Assembly (NCBI RefSeq): GCF_023065955.2
Contig: NW_026622997.1
Coordinates: 22,610,001-22,674,000, forward strand
Source: Ursus arctos
Lineage: Eukaryota > Chordata > Mammalia > Carnivora > Ursidae
Length of the DNA: 64,000 bases
Reading direction: 5' to 3'
The notes under the pieces were generated by a model. That model made no database searches and had not been told where the DNA came from. It saw nothing but the letters and a program-made list of their open reading frames with translations. Below are positions 33,919 to 44,932 of the stretch, piece after piece. Both the position numbers and the translations under genes were made by a program. Every line of letters starts with the position of its first letter. Position 1 is the stretch's first letter.

Positions 33919-34753
33919 TTTATCATTGACACATATAATAGACTGGATTTCCTTGCTATCATTCTGCTTAGCTCTTAGCATTGGTTTAATGTTAGTAAGT
34001 GGTCTATGATGAGGTCGGTACCCCAGTTCATATCTAACAGGTCTTCCTCATTACAGTATCAAACTGGCCATCAGCTGTGATCCACTCTCGCTGTTGGAGA
34101 CATAGTCCTAGCAGTGAACGTGAGCATACCAATAAGGAAAGATGAAAGGAATGGGTTTGACGTAAATGCCTATATAATGAGTGTGACTATGGAGTTCTGT
34201 TTTGTCAAGACTCAATTTTCAAACCTTTTCATATATATTGAACCTGTTAAAAAGCTTTTAAATTACAAAAAAGAGAAAATGCTTTCTTAGTGCCTAGATT
34301 TAATAGAAAAACAGAGACACAGAGCGAGACAGAGACAGAATGAGACACAGAAGAGAAAAGGTATTCTTCAGAACCAAACATTTTAAAACACTCAAGGGAA
34401 AAATATACACTGAATTTTTACATTCATCAATTGCCGTGGTGATTCATGCAATAACAGCAACATCAGTGCCCTAGAGCTATAGGACAAGGGTGAAGAGATG
34501 CACTTTGGGTCTTTGCTAAAACTCTAATTTGCCTGCAGTCTCTTTAGGCCCTGCGTCTATTATCTGTGCTACGTTAGATCATTGCGCGTAGTCAGACTGC
34601 ACTTAGAACCACTAGCTAGGCAGTTACAGTGCAACGTATTAGCAAATCCATTTTTTTTCAATACTTGTAACCATCCTGTAGTACTGAATGCTTAGCTTCC
34701 CACTTTTGTAGAATTCCCAGGAACGTTTTTCTAGTTATTTGCAAAAGGTCCAT
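33919..34753. other. Unique sequence, nothing recognised
   Basis: No recognisable feature. The segment at 34490-34640 is repeat-free with a few retained CpGs. Confidence 0.35.
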
Positions 34754-34863
34754 GGATGGAAGGAAGGGAGGGAGGAAGAAAGAAAGGAAGTGGGGGAGAG
34801 AGTATGAGGCTGTAGGAGGGAAGGAGGGAGAGGGGAAATGAAGGAGAAAGAAAGAGAGGGAGA
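34754..34863 (+). repeat. Purine-rich low-complexity tract
   Basis: Irregular GGAA/GGGA/GAAA units, interrupted once by a short unique segment near 34803-34816. Confidence 0.9.
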
Positions 34864-34939
34864 GTTGCCAGCAGAAGATCCTTGAGTGTGTCATTAGAGA
34901 TGTTCACCAGCTCTTCCAGTTTTCCATTTTCACGGCATA

Positions 34940-35292
34940 GAGCAAAACTACACTTCCCAACCTACTTGAAGGTGGGCATGGTGACATGCTTTGGTCATTA
35001 GAAGATGAGCTCAATAGATGTATATCACTGCCAAGCAGAAACCTTTCAGAGCCGATGTAAGATATACCTGCTTCTCCACTTTTTGTGGCACAGCACAGAC
35101 AACCCTCCAGATGATAGAGGCTCCATCAGTCTTACTCACACTTGGAAGAAAAAAACTTGGAAGAAAAAGACACAGAGCAGTGTCTTTAGCCAACACATGA
35201 TGGACATGTAGCAGAAGCAAGAAATAAACCTTTGTTTCTCTAAGCAACTAAGATCTTACTTTAACATAACCTACACCCTAACTAATAGAGTG
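34940..35292 (+). mobile_element. LTR-like relic (ERVL/MaLR class)
   Basis: 'TGCTTTGGTCATTAGAAGAT', then 'TGATGGACATGTAGCAGAAG', then 'CAAGAAATAAACCTTTGTTT', and the end 'ACATAACCTACACCCTAACT' match a common mammalian LTR 3' pattern (agaaataaacctttgttg ... cataacctagcctatcctgac). The exact family is uncertain, and no coding part remains. Confidence 0.55.
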
Positions 35293-36100
35293 AGTGATGG
35301 AAAAGAAATAAGAGCTCCACTTATAGAAGTGATTACCATAAAGTCAAAATGAGAAACAAAAAAAACCAGAGATGGTATATGAGGATATGGAGTTCTACAA
35401 AGAATATGAAACTAAAAATTCAAATACTAGCAGTAGCTAACTGGTCTAGATTCTAAGAACAATACTAACAATCCTATCAGGTACCCCATAACGTAGACAG
35501 ATGGTAAGGGGATATTAGTTTTGAAACTGGGGAGGTTATTTTACCTCCTCTCTGCCATATTTTGGCTTCCTTCCAACATTCCTTCCCTTAGAGCTCTATA
35601 AGTTTTGAGGGATTCTGGAAGGAAAAATCAATAGGAGTTGCTTGACACCTAAAACAATGATACCTGAGTTTCTGGCCTGAGTATCTGAATTAATGGAGGT
35701 GCTGTTTAATGAGACAGAGAACACAGATGAGTGGGGGAATCTGGACATTTTGAGATTGAAAAGCCAGTGACATATTCAAAGAGATCCTTATCCTGGGATA
35801 AGCAGAGACCCACTACATGAGTCTAGAGTTTAAGGGAGAAATTTGAGCTGAAGACATAAATTGGGATCTTCTACCTTTTTCTGACTACTTTGAATTGGAC
35901 AAGATTATCCAGGGTCAGCACACAAGGGAAGAAGAGGGCAAAACCTCAAATTACACCAACATTTAAGGAATAGGTAAAGAAAAGGAACTCTCCAACGAGA
36001 ACGGGAAAGTAAAGTGAAGTAGAAAGAATTTTACTTAATGAAACTTCTATGCCCTTCACTTATGACTATTCTCCTAGTTCTTTAATTCCTGCTGTGGCTT
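35293..36100 (+). mobile_element. Possible ancient interspersed repeat, family unsure
   Basis: 'TTTAATGAGACAGAGAACAC', 'GAATCTGGACATTTTGAGAT' and 'AACCTCAAATTACACCAACA' follow the order of a widespread ancient mammalian repeat (gagatagggaacac ... tttggacatgttgag ... cactccaacatttaag). Divergence is high. Confidence 0.3.
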
Positions 36101-36751
36101 TACTTCCTTCCCTACTCAATTAGACCACAATCACTTTTACCTCTTTTCTGCAATGTCAACAGTCTTCCTTATTGACTTACACCACTGACCTCTTGGATCA
36201 ATAAAAAATAAAAAAATCCACATTTCTATTTTCACCATGGTATCTTCCCCAGAACAATTTCTCTGGCTATTCCCGAGTCTGAGGTTAAAAGGCTTCCAGG
36301 GTCAGTCCTCTGATTCAAGAACCCAGCCTGAGTATTGAGCTTCTATAATCACTATATACAAGTGCTATATTGAGCATGACTGTGAGAAGAAAGACCTAAT
36401 ATTTAAACATATATTATTGGTTGGTCTTGCTCTGTGATATGTTTTTTACATACAAGCATATTTAATCTCAAAAATACGGTGAATTAATTTTTGACTCTCA
36501 AAAAGCTAAGAAGCTTGCCAAAAATCTCATTATAATATATCTATTCTGCTTCCAAAAGGCTTAGCCATGCCACTAGGCTCAGCTGCCTTCCAAAGAATAA
36601 GAAGGTGTTGTTCCCTCCTTCAAAGTATTTTCGATGCTGGCCAAGAGAAAATGCACTTATGTTTGAATTATCTGAAAATAGTCCCAAACCTAACAGAAAT
36701 AGAAACTGAGACCCCTTCATAACCTACAATGTTAAACAGATAGGCATAGCT
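36101..36751. other. Unique sequence, nothing recognised
   Basis: No supported feature. Confidence 0.4.
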
Positions 36752-36822
36752 CAGCGGTACTCAACTCTTGACTATATACTTTTTTAGAATCACCTATGCA
36801 GCTTTTAGAAAACATTAGGTCT
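36752..36822 (+). mobile_element. MER5A DNA transposon, 5' part (split by L1)
   Basis: It begins CAGCGGTACTCAACTCTTGA and continues AGAATCACCTATGCAGCTTT, matching the MER5A start (cagtggttctcaaac ... agaatcacctggagggctt). The element resumes at 41274, so the L1 landed inside it. Confidence 0.75.
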
Positions 36823-39800
36823 TCTGTTTCCAGAAAGATGGACTAGAAGCACTTCTCTGTATTCCTCCCACTAAGTACAACTAAGAACTCTAGGCATTAC
36901 ATTAAAAAAAGTAAGTATGAGAAGACTGAAGACGAGGCAAAGAGAAATAGGCAAAGCAGCTAGGGAGGTTGGCACCTAAGGAACGGTATGCAGTGCATTC
37001 CCTGGGCTTTCTTTTTGCCTCAAATATCCCAGATGAGGTGCTAGAAAGCTGGCAATCCAGAAATACCAGAAAGCGCAGACCAAAAAAAGCCTCAACAAAA
37101 GCCTGTTCTCTCTCAACAGAAGACAAGGGGGCATTGTAGCCAGACAGAAAATGCTTAGACAGTCATGGCTTTACTCCAAATACCACAGAGAAAACTGTGG
37201 TTCCATCCCCACCCCCACCAGCAAAAACTGAGCGGAAGCCTAGACTTCTCTCCTTGACAGGTACCCCAACACTCTTACCTGAGTGGTGTCAGAGAAGGAA
37301 AGTAGAAAGCCAAGACTCTCATCCCCACAAGACAACAGGAGGACCCCCCCCCCCCAATGGTGTCCATTGAGACTGTGTGAAGAGCCTGGACTCACACTCC
37401 ACTCAGAAGTAATAAAGTGTTCCTTCCTTCTTCACTGGAGTGTTGTCAGAGACGGCTTACTGGAGGGTCAGGACTTTCATCGCCACTCAGCAGTAACAAG
37501 ACCACCCCAAGTTCACAATGTCAGTGGAAGCCATGTGGGGAACAGTAATGAAGCCCTCATGCCCAGCAGAGGCCTAGTGGGGAGTCAGAACTCCCAATGG
37601 AAGGCCCATTCCTTTCAGGGGTCAACACAGGGATGGATTTCTACCCCTACCAGACAGCAACAAGGCAGCACCTTTCTCCCTCTCCCCCCACCCTACTTCC
37701 TCTGCCAGATTTCTGTAGGAGAGTTTCTAATACAGAAGCTCTAAATAAGATCCAGAGTCTCACATAATACCCCAAACATTCAAGTTTCAACAGAAAATCA
37801 CTCTTCATAACAAGAATCAGAAAAATCTCAACTTGAAGGAGAAAACAAAATTGATAGACACCAACACTGTGACGACAGAGCTGTTGAAGTTATTGACCAC
37901 AGATTTTGAAGCGCCATCATAAAAATGTTTAGTGAGCAATTATGAACATGCTTGAAACAAATAAATTACAGTGTCTCAGCAAACAAAACACAGATATAAA
38001 AAAGAACCCAAAGAATATTGTAGAAATGGAAAATACGGTAACAAAAACCAAAACAAAACAAAACAAAAAACCCAAAGGATGACCTCAACAGCAGAATGAA
38101 GGGACAAAAGAATCAATGATCTTGAACGTAATATACAAATCAGCCAATCTGGAAGATAGAGAGAAAATAGACTTTTTAAAAATGAGTTGAGCCTCAGGGA
38201 CTGATAGTACAGTAACAGGGCACCTAACATTCACATCCTTGGAGACCAGGAAGGAGAAGAGAAAGAGGATGTAGCTGAAAATGTATTTTAAAAAGATAAT
38301 GGCTGAAAAATCCCCCAATTTGGCAAAAGGCAATAACAAACAGATTCATAAAGGTAAGTGAATGACAAGAGGGATAAACCCAGAGAAATCCACACCAATG
38401 CCCATTATGGACAAATTTCTGAAATCTAAGTAAGGAAAAAAAATAAATTTTTAAAGCATTGAGGAAAAAGCAACATCTTATTTACAGAGGAAGAATAACC
38501 AAAATGACAGCAGATTTCTCATCCAAAATCATGGAGGCCAGAAGAAAGTGGTACAATATTTTTCAAGTCTTGAAAAAAAGAACTGTCAAACCCAGAATTT
38601 TATATTCACCAAAAATGTCCTTCAGGAATGAAGGGTAAATCCAGGCATTCTCAGAGGAAGGTAAACTAAGATCATTTGTCACAGCAGACCTACCCTAAAA
38701 GAATGGCTGAAGAATTTTCTAAACAGAAAGGGAATGATAAAAGAAGGAATCTTGGAATGTCAGAAAGAAAGAAAAAGCAACAGAAATAATAAAAACATGG
38801 ATAAGTGCATTAGGTTTTCTTTCCCCACTTGAGTTTTCTAAATAATATTTGACTACTGAGGCAAAAATTATAACACTATCTTACGCGGTTCTAAATGTAT
38901 ACAGGAAATACTTAAGAAATTATATTGCAAGTGGAAGAAGTTAAAAAGATATAAAAGAGAAGAAAATTTTAGCATATCACTTGAATTGGTAAACTGTTAA
39001 TACCAGTAGACTGTTTTAAGTTATGTACACATAATGCAATTCTAGAGCAACCACTAAAAATGCTATATGAAGAAATACACTCAAAAACGCTATAGATAAA
39101 ATCAAATAAGCATTTTTAAAGCTCAAGTATCCTGCAGGAAAGCAAGAAAAAGAGAGCAGATAAATGAGAGAACAAACGTAAAATATAAATAAGATTGCAG
39201 ACTTGTCATAAAACATCAATAATTACATTTAATGTAATTGTAAATTAATGTAATTTAATGTAAAATACACCAACTAAGGAAACAAGATCAACAGAAAGGA
39301 TAAACAATAAAAGAAATGACCCAAAGATATGCTGTTTACAAGAAGCTCACTTCAATATACTGATACAGGTAGGATGAAAGGTTCACGAAATATGTGAACA
39401 AAAACTGATAGAACTGAAAGGAGAAATAGGCAAGTTCACAATTACAGTTGGGACTTCAACATTCCTCTCTCAAACACTGATTGAACTAGACAGAAAATCA
39501 GCAAGGGTATCAACGAACTCAACAACACCATCATCCAACAGAAGCCATCTGACAATCTGCCCAGCAAGAGCAACATTCTTTTCAAGTAACCACAGAACAT
39601 ACACGAGGTTACATCAGATTCTGGGCTGTGAAACAAACCTCAAGGAATTTAAAAGAATTAAATCATACAGAGTGTATCCTCTGATAAGAATGAAGCCAAA
39701 GTAGACAATACTAGCAGAAAGATAATGGGAAAATAAACCAACACTTGGAAACCAAAAAACACCCTCCTAAATAACCCAAGGGTCACAGAGGAAGTCTCAA

Positions 39801-41079
39801 TGAAAATTGGAAAACACACTGAACTGAGCGAAAGTGAAAATACAACATATTAAAATTTATGGGATGCAGCAAAAACAGTGCTGAGAGGAAAACTCATAGT
39901 ACTGCTAACTTATTAGAAGGCAGAAAGATTCTCAAAAATCCGAGATCATATCTAAAGAACCTAGAAAAGAAAGAGTAAAAATAAGCCCAAAGCAAGGAGA
40001 GGGAAGAAATAATAATGGTAAGAGTAGAAATCCGTGAAACTGAAGACAGAAAAATAGAGAAAATTAGTGAAACAGAAAGTTCTTTGAAACAAAAAACAAT
40101 AAAATTGACAAATCTCTGGCAAGGCTAACAAAGATAAAAGAGATAGGACACAAATTAATAATATTAGGAATGAAAGAGTAATATACATCAAAGAATAGTA
40201 AGAGAATACTACACACATAAAATTGACAACTCAGGTAAAATGAACCATTTCCTCAAAAAGCACCACCAATCCCAACTCCCACCATATAAAATAGATATTA
40301 TGAATAGCCCCATACCTATTAAGTAAATTGGATGTGTAATTTTCAAGTTCTAGGGGGAAAAAATCCCCAGCCAACATTGTTTCATCACAAAATTCTACCA
40401 AACATTAAAAAATAATAATAATAACACTAATTACCATGCACTTTCTTCCCTACAATAGAAAAGGCAGAACACTTCCAATTAATTTTAGGAAGCCATTATT
40501 ATCCTAACACCCAAACCAGAAAATACAGTCCCCCCGCAAAAAAAAAAAAAAAAAAGAAAGAAAGAAAAAAAAAGAAAACTATAGTCTAATATCTCTCATG
40601 AATATAAATGCAGCAATCCTTGACAAAATATTAGCAAAAAGATTTTAGCACTATGTCAGCTCAGAATTATATACCGAGACCTAGTAGGGGTATTTATTCC
40701 TGGCATACAAGGATGGTTCAAGATTTGTAAATCAATCAGTATAATCTACCATGTTTATAGGCTAAAGAAGAAAAGTCACATAATCCTATCAACTGATGCA
40801 GAAAAAGTTCTTGACAAAATTCAATATCAATTCATGATAAAAACTCTCAGAAAACTAGGAATAAGGGGAACTTCCTCAAATTGATTTCAAAAAATTAAAA
40901 AATAAACCTATAACAAACACTGTACTTAATGATGAAGAACTGAATCCCTTCCCTCTAAGATCAGGAATAAAGCAAGTATGTTCCGTTTCACCATTGCTAC
41001 TCAACTTAGTACTGGAAGTTCTAGCCAGCACAATGAAACAAGAAAAGGAAATAAAACAAAGAACTAAAACCCCCTATTT
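36823..41079 (+). mobile_element. Old L1 (5'-UTR, ORF1 region, first half of ORF2), 3' half missing
   Basis: Plus-strand L1 of L1M age. The 5' part to about 37.8 kb contains the 'GGTGTCCATTGAGACTGTGT' type of UTR text. An ORF1-like region follows to 38.8 kb. ORF2 endonuclease text runs to 39.65 kb ('AGATTCTGGGCTGTGAAACA'). Reverse-transcriptase text follows: 'AAAATTCTACCAAACATTAA', 'TGGTTCAAGATTTGTAAATC', 'TCAACTGATGCAGAAAAAGT'. Stops and indels break all frames, and the 153-codon frame at 37283-37744 is noncoding UTR. The element ends abruptly inside the RT domain where a SINE begins. Confidence 0.9.
40531..40570 (+). repeat. A-rich tract in L1
   Basis: Poly(A) with GAAAGAAAG interruptions inside the L1 ORF2 relic. 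Confidence 0.9.
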
Positions 41080-41273
41080 GGGACGCCTGGGTGGCTCAGT
41101 TGGTTAAGCGTCTGCCTTCGGCTTAGATCATGATCCCAGAGTCCTGGGATCGAATCCCACATTGGGCTCTCTGCTCAGCGGGGAGTCAGCTTCTCCCTCT
41201 TCCTCTGCAGCAACCTCTGCTTGTGCTTGCTCTGTCAAATAAATAAATACAATCTTTAAAGAAAAAAAAAAAG
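41080..41273 (+). mobile_element. CAN-SINE at a deletion junction, no target duplication
   Basis: Complete SINE with head ACGCCTGGGTGGCTCAGTTG and tail AAATAAATAAATACAATCTT plus an A-run. The left flank is L1 RT sequence (ACTAAAACCCCCTATTTG) and the right flank is MER5A (GTAGATGCTGAGGCC). The flanks share no duplication, unlike most other SINEs here. Confidence 0.9.
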
Positions 41274-41400
41274 TAGATGCTGAGGCCACACCCCAGATCA
41301 AGTAAGTAAGAATTTCTAGGGAAGGAACCTAGCCACCAGTATTTTTTCAAAGTTCATGGGTTAATCCCAAAGTGTGGCCAGGACTGGGAACCACTAGCAG
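41274..41400 (+). mobile_element. MER5A, 3' part (continues 36752-36822)
   Basis: 'GATGCTGAGGCCACACCCCA' and the end 'AAAGTGTGGCCAGGACTGGG' plus 'AACCACTAG' match the second half of MER5A, and register continues from the 36.8-kb piece without overlap. Confidence 0.75.
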
Positions 41401-42940
41401 CTAGTGCAATTACTGAAACTACAGGTGAGCAGCCACCTGTAGGTCTAGTGGGGGAAATGAAGGGGACAACTAAATATGCGATCTATTTTAAGTCTCTTGA
41501 GGGTTTTTTTTTTCCACCCTGATCATGAAACCTGGCATTTAAGTTGAATCCAAATAATGTGGATGGGATAATCAGTTATCTATTATGTTATAGACCACTT
41601 TAGACAAAAATGCCAAGCCCGATAGACTGTTCTTTGGATTCTAAAGCATTTGGTACCAATGTTATAATTTTAAAACGCTAAGGAGCAATTACAATCACAT
41701 TTAAATATGCAGCAATTTTAGAAAATTAATGTTTCACGGAGTCCTCGTTTTTGATGGATAACAAAATGAGTTCGAGGGTTTTTAAAAAAAATTTTTTTTT
41801 AACAAATTGCTGAGGATTACCAACTGTAACCCTGGGGAACATATGACAAGTAATAAGTATTTCCTATCTTGACCATGAATTCTAATATATTAGTTATTTT
41901 TATTAATGATCGTCAACCATTGCCTAGTGGCTCTTTGTAATGAACTATTTGAGAAGTGTGTTGAAGACATAAAATCCAAGGATTATTATGAGCCAATAAA
42001 TGACAACCTGACCAACTAAACGCCTTGTGCCCTTATGCCATCATCAAAAGATACTCACTGTGCATCTATTCAGCCAGGCCAGAATTAAAGTTTTTAGGAA
42101 AGAGTCCTCTGCCTTTAAAGGCTTTAAAATCTGTTTGAGGACTAGACGAAATATATAAACTTAAACAATAAAGCAAAAAAGGATATGCTGAAATCTGGGC
42201 TAATAGAAAGTAGAAAAGGGCCAAAGTGCTTTTCACTGGAGGTATTTTTATAAGAGGTGGGAAGGGCGTTTGCATCTTCTGGGCTCATTCATCCTGCAGA
42301 TAAGCAGCTTCAACAATGCAGATTTATCCTATCCAAGGGAGGGTTGCCCTTAGTTCTCACTTGTGGAATTAGTTCCGAAAAGGCAGCTGTTTTGAAACAA
42401 GAGGTTTGGCCAAAAGAGTGAAATGAGGCATAGGGAATCATCTCCCACCCAACTCTGGTCAACAGTTATGTCTTCTTTCCCCCCTACCTTCAGGGTTTAA
42501 AGATTTTTGGATGTGGGACTGGTTGTTTGGCCAACTATTTGCCTTACTCCCAAACCACCAATCTCCTCCACCTCTTTTTTTCCCTCCTCCTCCTTGTTCT
42601 TTCTCCCTAGCTCCCTCCAAATAGGATCCTCACACACTCTTTATTCTAATTTACAGCACTACAATTTCCCAGATTTTTTTTTTTTTTCCTGTTCTGGAAA
42701 GATTTATCCATTTGGAAGAGTTCATTCCCAACTTTAAGTTTCTAACTGTCGTGAAACGATTTAAAAGCATAATTAGATCCACCGCGTTTTCATAGGGGAT
42801 AGTGTGAATTCTTTTAAAGAAAGTTGTTTTGTGATTGTGGGAGGTAATCAACACTTACTCAGACATTCTTCTCTAAGACAGCTGAGGTTTATCATTTTCG
42901 TTATTATGGCAATGAATTTTTCCTCCTTTGCTTTATGCCT
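41401..42940. other. Unique DNA upstream of the CpG island, nothing recognised
   Basis: AT-rich, repeat-poor DNA. A strong acceptor-like polypyrimidine/CAG string (TGCTTTATGCCTTTTGGCAG) ends at 42948 on the plus strand, immediately before GC content rises. I found no matching downstream donor that I trust. Confidence 0.4.
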
Positions 42941-43177
42941 TTTGGCAGGAGCCTCGACTCTGCAGGTGTTAGCGCTGCAAGGGCTGAACCCAACCGCCAG
43001 TAGGTCTGCCTAGCCTAGCATGGGATGTTGCCCAGCAAAACACAGGGCCCAGGGAGAGAGCGACCGATGAAGGGCGCCTGCAAGCGCTCCTCGGAGGAGA
43101 CTGGGACCAGAGCCCTAGAAAACTAGAGCGAGTGCATTTCCCGGCAGGGGGAACCCACAAGAGCCTGAAAAAAGATT

Positions 43178-43193
43178 GAGAGAGAGAGAGAGA
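43178..43193 (+). repeat. (GA)n short microsatellite at the island edge
   Basis: Eight GA units followed by an A-rich purine stretch to about 43212. Confidence 0.9.
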
Positions 43194-43366
43194 AGGAAAG
43201 AAAAAAAGAAACCCACCCCCGCGCTCTTAAGCCCAGCGCGAGCTGCAAGCGCGCGGGCTGGCTGGGCTGCTCCAGCTGGAAGTCATTGTGCCGGCTGGCG
43301 TCTGCGTTGTCAGGACGACCGCCCGGCCGGCGCCAGAGGAGGGGGGAGGCGGGCTCGGTGAATGGG

Positions 43367-43374
43367 TGACGTCA
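43367..43374. promoter_or_regulatory. Perfect CRE palindrome TGACGTCA
   Basis: Full cAMP-response element, the binding site of CREB/ATF factors, inside the CpG island, 34 bp from a CCAAT box. Its position and context make it a plausible functional promoter element. Confidence 0.6.
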
Positions 43375-43407
43375 CGAGGCCGGCGCCAGGCAGTCTGGGC
43401 TGCGGAG

Positions 43408-43412
43408 CCAAT
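43408..43412 (+). promoter_or_regulatory. CCAAT box
   Basis: GAGCCAATGAATCAGC contains CCAAT, the NF-Y core, followed at once by an AP-1-like TGAATCA. Confidence 0.45.
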
Positions 43413-43503
43413 GAATCAGCTGTCGGGGGGAGGCGGCGCGGCGCGCGGGAGGAGGTGCAGGAATGCGCCGCGAGCCGCGCGGCCTGGGCGGGCGGGAGGC
43501 CCG

Positions 43504-43543
43504 GCGCCTGCGCCTGCGCCTGCGCCCCGCCCCGCCCCGCCCC
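43504..43543. promoter_or_regulatory. NRF1-like array plus stacked GC boxes
   Basis: Three tandem GCGCCT units are followed by four CCCC runs separated by single G. The latter are overlapping Sp/KLF GC boxes, and on the minus strand they form an ideal four-run G-quadruplex motif. Confidence 0.55.
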
Positions 43544-43700
43544 TCCCTGGGCTGCCCGAGTGGTCGGGTCGCCATCCCCGCGCTCCCTGCGCCTCGCGCC
43601 TGGTTTGCGGCTCCGCGGCTTTGGCCCTGCCCTCCGCCCACGGGCGCGCGCCCTGCCGGGACTCCCGCGAGTTGGGCCTAGCTGTGTTAGGGAGCATCGG

Positions 43701-44044
43701 CTTTCCACTCGTTGGGACTGGGCCACTCACTCAAGAAAAAGGGAAAACCAAATAAAACTTGTCCTTGTCGATAAAGTGGGCTTTGAAAGAGTTGATGAGT
43801 TAATTCACTGTAGCGTAACTCTATGCTCTGCCTTGTGCTGGTATCACTACAAAGGAACCAGAGTTTTGGAAAAGCCCAAAATTGCACGGGGAAAAAAGAA
43901 ATGTAACGATTTCACGATTTGGGCTTGGAGCCGAATGCCTTTTCTTCCATTATTCCATTGTGCTGTACCGTATGTGCTTTTGAGGGTCTAGAAGACAAGT
44001 GCCTGCCTCCAAAGGGCTCCAGTATTTCAGTGCTTCTGTGTTTT
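43701..44044. other. DNA just right of the CpG island, nothing recognised
   Basis: A GTGAGT donor-like string occurs on the minus strand near 43725-43730, and the 209-codon plus frame ends at 43991. Neither is enough to define an exon. Confidence 0.35.
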
Positions 44045-44175
44045 TTTTCCTTCTGTCTTGCTGTCCGTTAGACAGTGACCTCCAGAAGGCCAAGCACTGA
44101 GTCATGGTCATTTCTGTATCCCCAATATTTAGCGCTCTCAGATGCACTGTAAGGGCTCTAAATGTGATGGATCAG
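44045..44175 (+). mobile_element. L2 3' end relic
   Basis: 'GTTAGACAGTGACCTCCAGA', then 'TTTCTGTATCCCCAATATTT', then 'GCACTGTAAGGGCTCTAAAT' follow the L2 terminus (actagactgtaagctcc ... tgtatccccagcgcct ... gcgctcaataaat). Confidence 0.6.
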
Positions 44176-44289
44176 TGCGAGAGCAGAAGATCTCTGAGTA
44201 AAGGCTCGGGTAAAATGAATACCCCCGAATTCCTAACCATCTATTTTAGGTGCTTACTTACTGGTTTTTGGCGGTGTCCAAGATTGATG

Positions 44290-44460
44290 ATGCATTGTTA
44301 CTGAAACTGGAACACTGGAGAAGGTGCCTGAGTATTCCAGAAGGTGTTAAATCTGCCCTCCCCGCTGTAGTCATTTCTCTCTCTGGGTCTCTCCTTTCTT
44401 CATCTGTAAAAGAAGTTGACCCTGCGAGATGTTCTCTTAAGACCTCGAAAGTTCTATAAG
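44290..44460 (+). mobile_element. MIR-class relic
   Basis: 'CCTTTCTTCATCTGTAAAAG' then 'GACCTCGAAAGTTCTATAAG' resemble the MIR-class pattern (cctcatctgtaaaatgagggggttgga ... aaggtcccttccagctcta). Confidence 0.5.
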
Positions 44461-44690
44461 CCCATCATTGCATTTAGCAACCTTCAAAACTAAATTTTGA
44501 GTTCACTCTTCCTCTAACGGCATTTGGTAAATACAATGATTACTCTTTCATTCAACAAACAGTTCAGGGTGAACTGCTATGTGAATAGAAGTACTAGAAG
44601 TTTTAGTTAAATATTTTTAAAGTTAGAAGGTAGGATCCCAGACCTGAAAATATTTCTTATGCAAGTAAGAAACAAACTAGAAAACGAAAG

Positions 44691-44866
44691 GGGGGGCTCC
44701 TGGGTGGCTCAGTCAGTTAAGGCTCAACTCTTGGTTTCAGCTCAGGCCATGACCTCAGGGTCCTGAGATCACTCTCCGAGCTCAGTGGGAAGTCTGCTTG
44801 AGTTTTTCTCTCCCTCTCTCTCTGCCCCTCCCACCCACTCTCTCTCTGTCAAATAAATAAATCTTA
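44691..44866 (+). mobile_element. CAN-SINE, old diverged copy
   Basis: Head GGCTCCTGGGTGGCTCAGTC, pyrimidine tract, and tail CTGTCAAATAAATAAATCTT. The flanking duplication is obscured by the adjoining GGAA microsatellite. Confidence 0.9.
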
Positions 44867-44905
44867 GGAAGGGAGGGAGGGAGGAAAGAAGGAAGGAAGG
44901 AAGAA
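44867..44905 (+). repeat. (GGGA/GGAA)n microsatellite grown from a SINE tail
   Basis: Purine tetranucleotides directly follow the SINE tail, a common route to microsatellite birth. Confidence 0.9.
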
Positions 44906-44932
44906 AACAAAAGAAGATGCTAATAAACTTAT

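Larger units (their letters stand above)
43040..43700. promoter_or_regulatory. CpG island, candidate gene promoter
   Basis: The only CpG-dense, strongly GC-rich stretch in the window, densest at 43200-43680 and free of transposons. It holds a perfect CRE (43367-43374), a CCAAT box (43408-43412), a (GCGCCT)3 NRF1-like array (43504-43526) and stacked GC boxes (43525-43543). A 12-bp direct repeat GGCCGGCGCCAG occurs at 43325-43336 and 43378-43389. There is no TATA box, as expected for CpG-island promoters. Long frames here (for example 43362-43991, 209 codons) mainly reflect GC bias. The gene served is not identifiable and the direction is undetermined. Confidence 0.8.

Noticed and set aside
25740..35292. 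Endogenous retrovirus with coding genes near the LTR relics
   Set aside because: Only solitary LTR-type fragments are visible. No gag, pol or env text lies between or beside them.
37283..37744. 153-codon plus frame
   Set aside because: It lies wholly in the L1 5'-UTR-like region, which is not coding.
42949..42965. Micro-exon between acceptor-like TTTTGGCAG and donor-like CTGCAG|GTGTTA
   Set aside because: A 17-nt exon with a weak donor is not credible without transcript support. Only the acceptor looks strong.
43288..43755. Several overlapping Arg/Pro/Ala-rich frames on both strands in the CpG island
   Set aside because: GC-rich DNA has few stop codons, so multiple long overlapping frames are expected without coding function.
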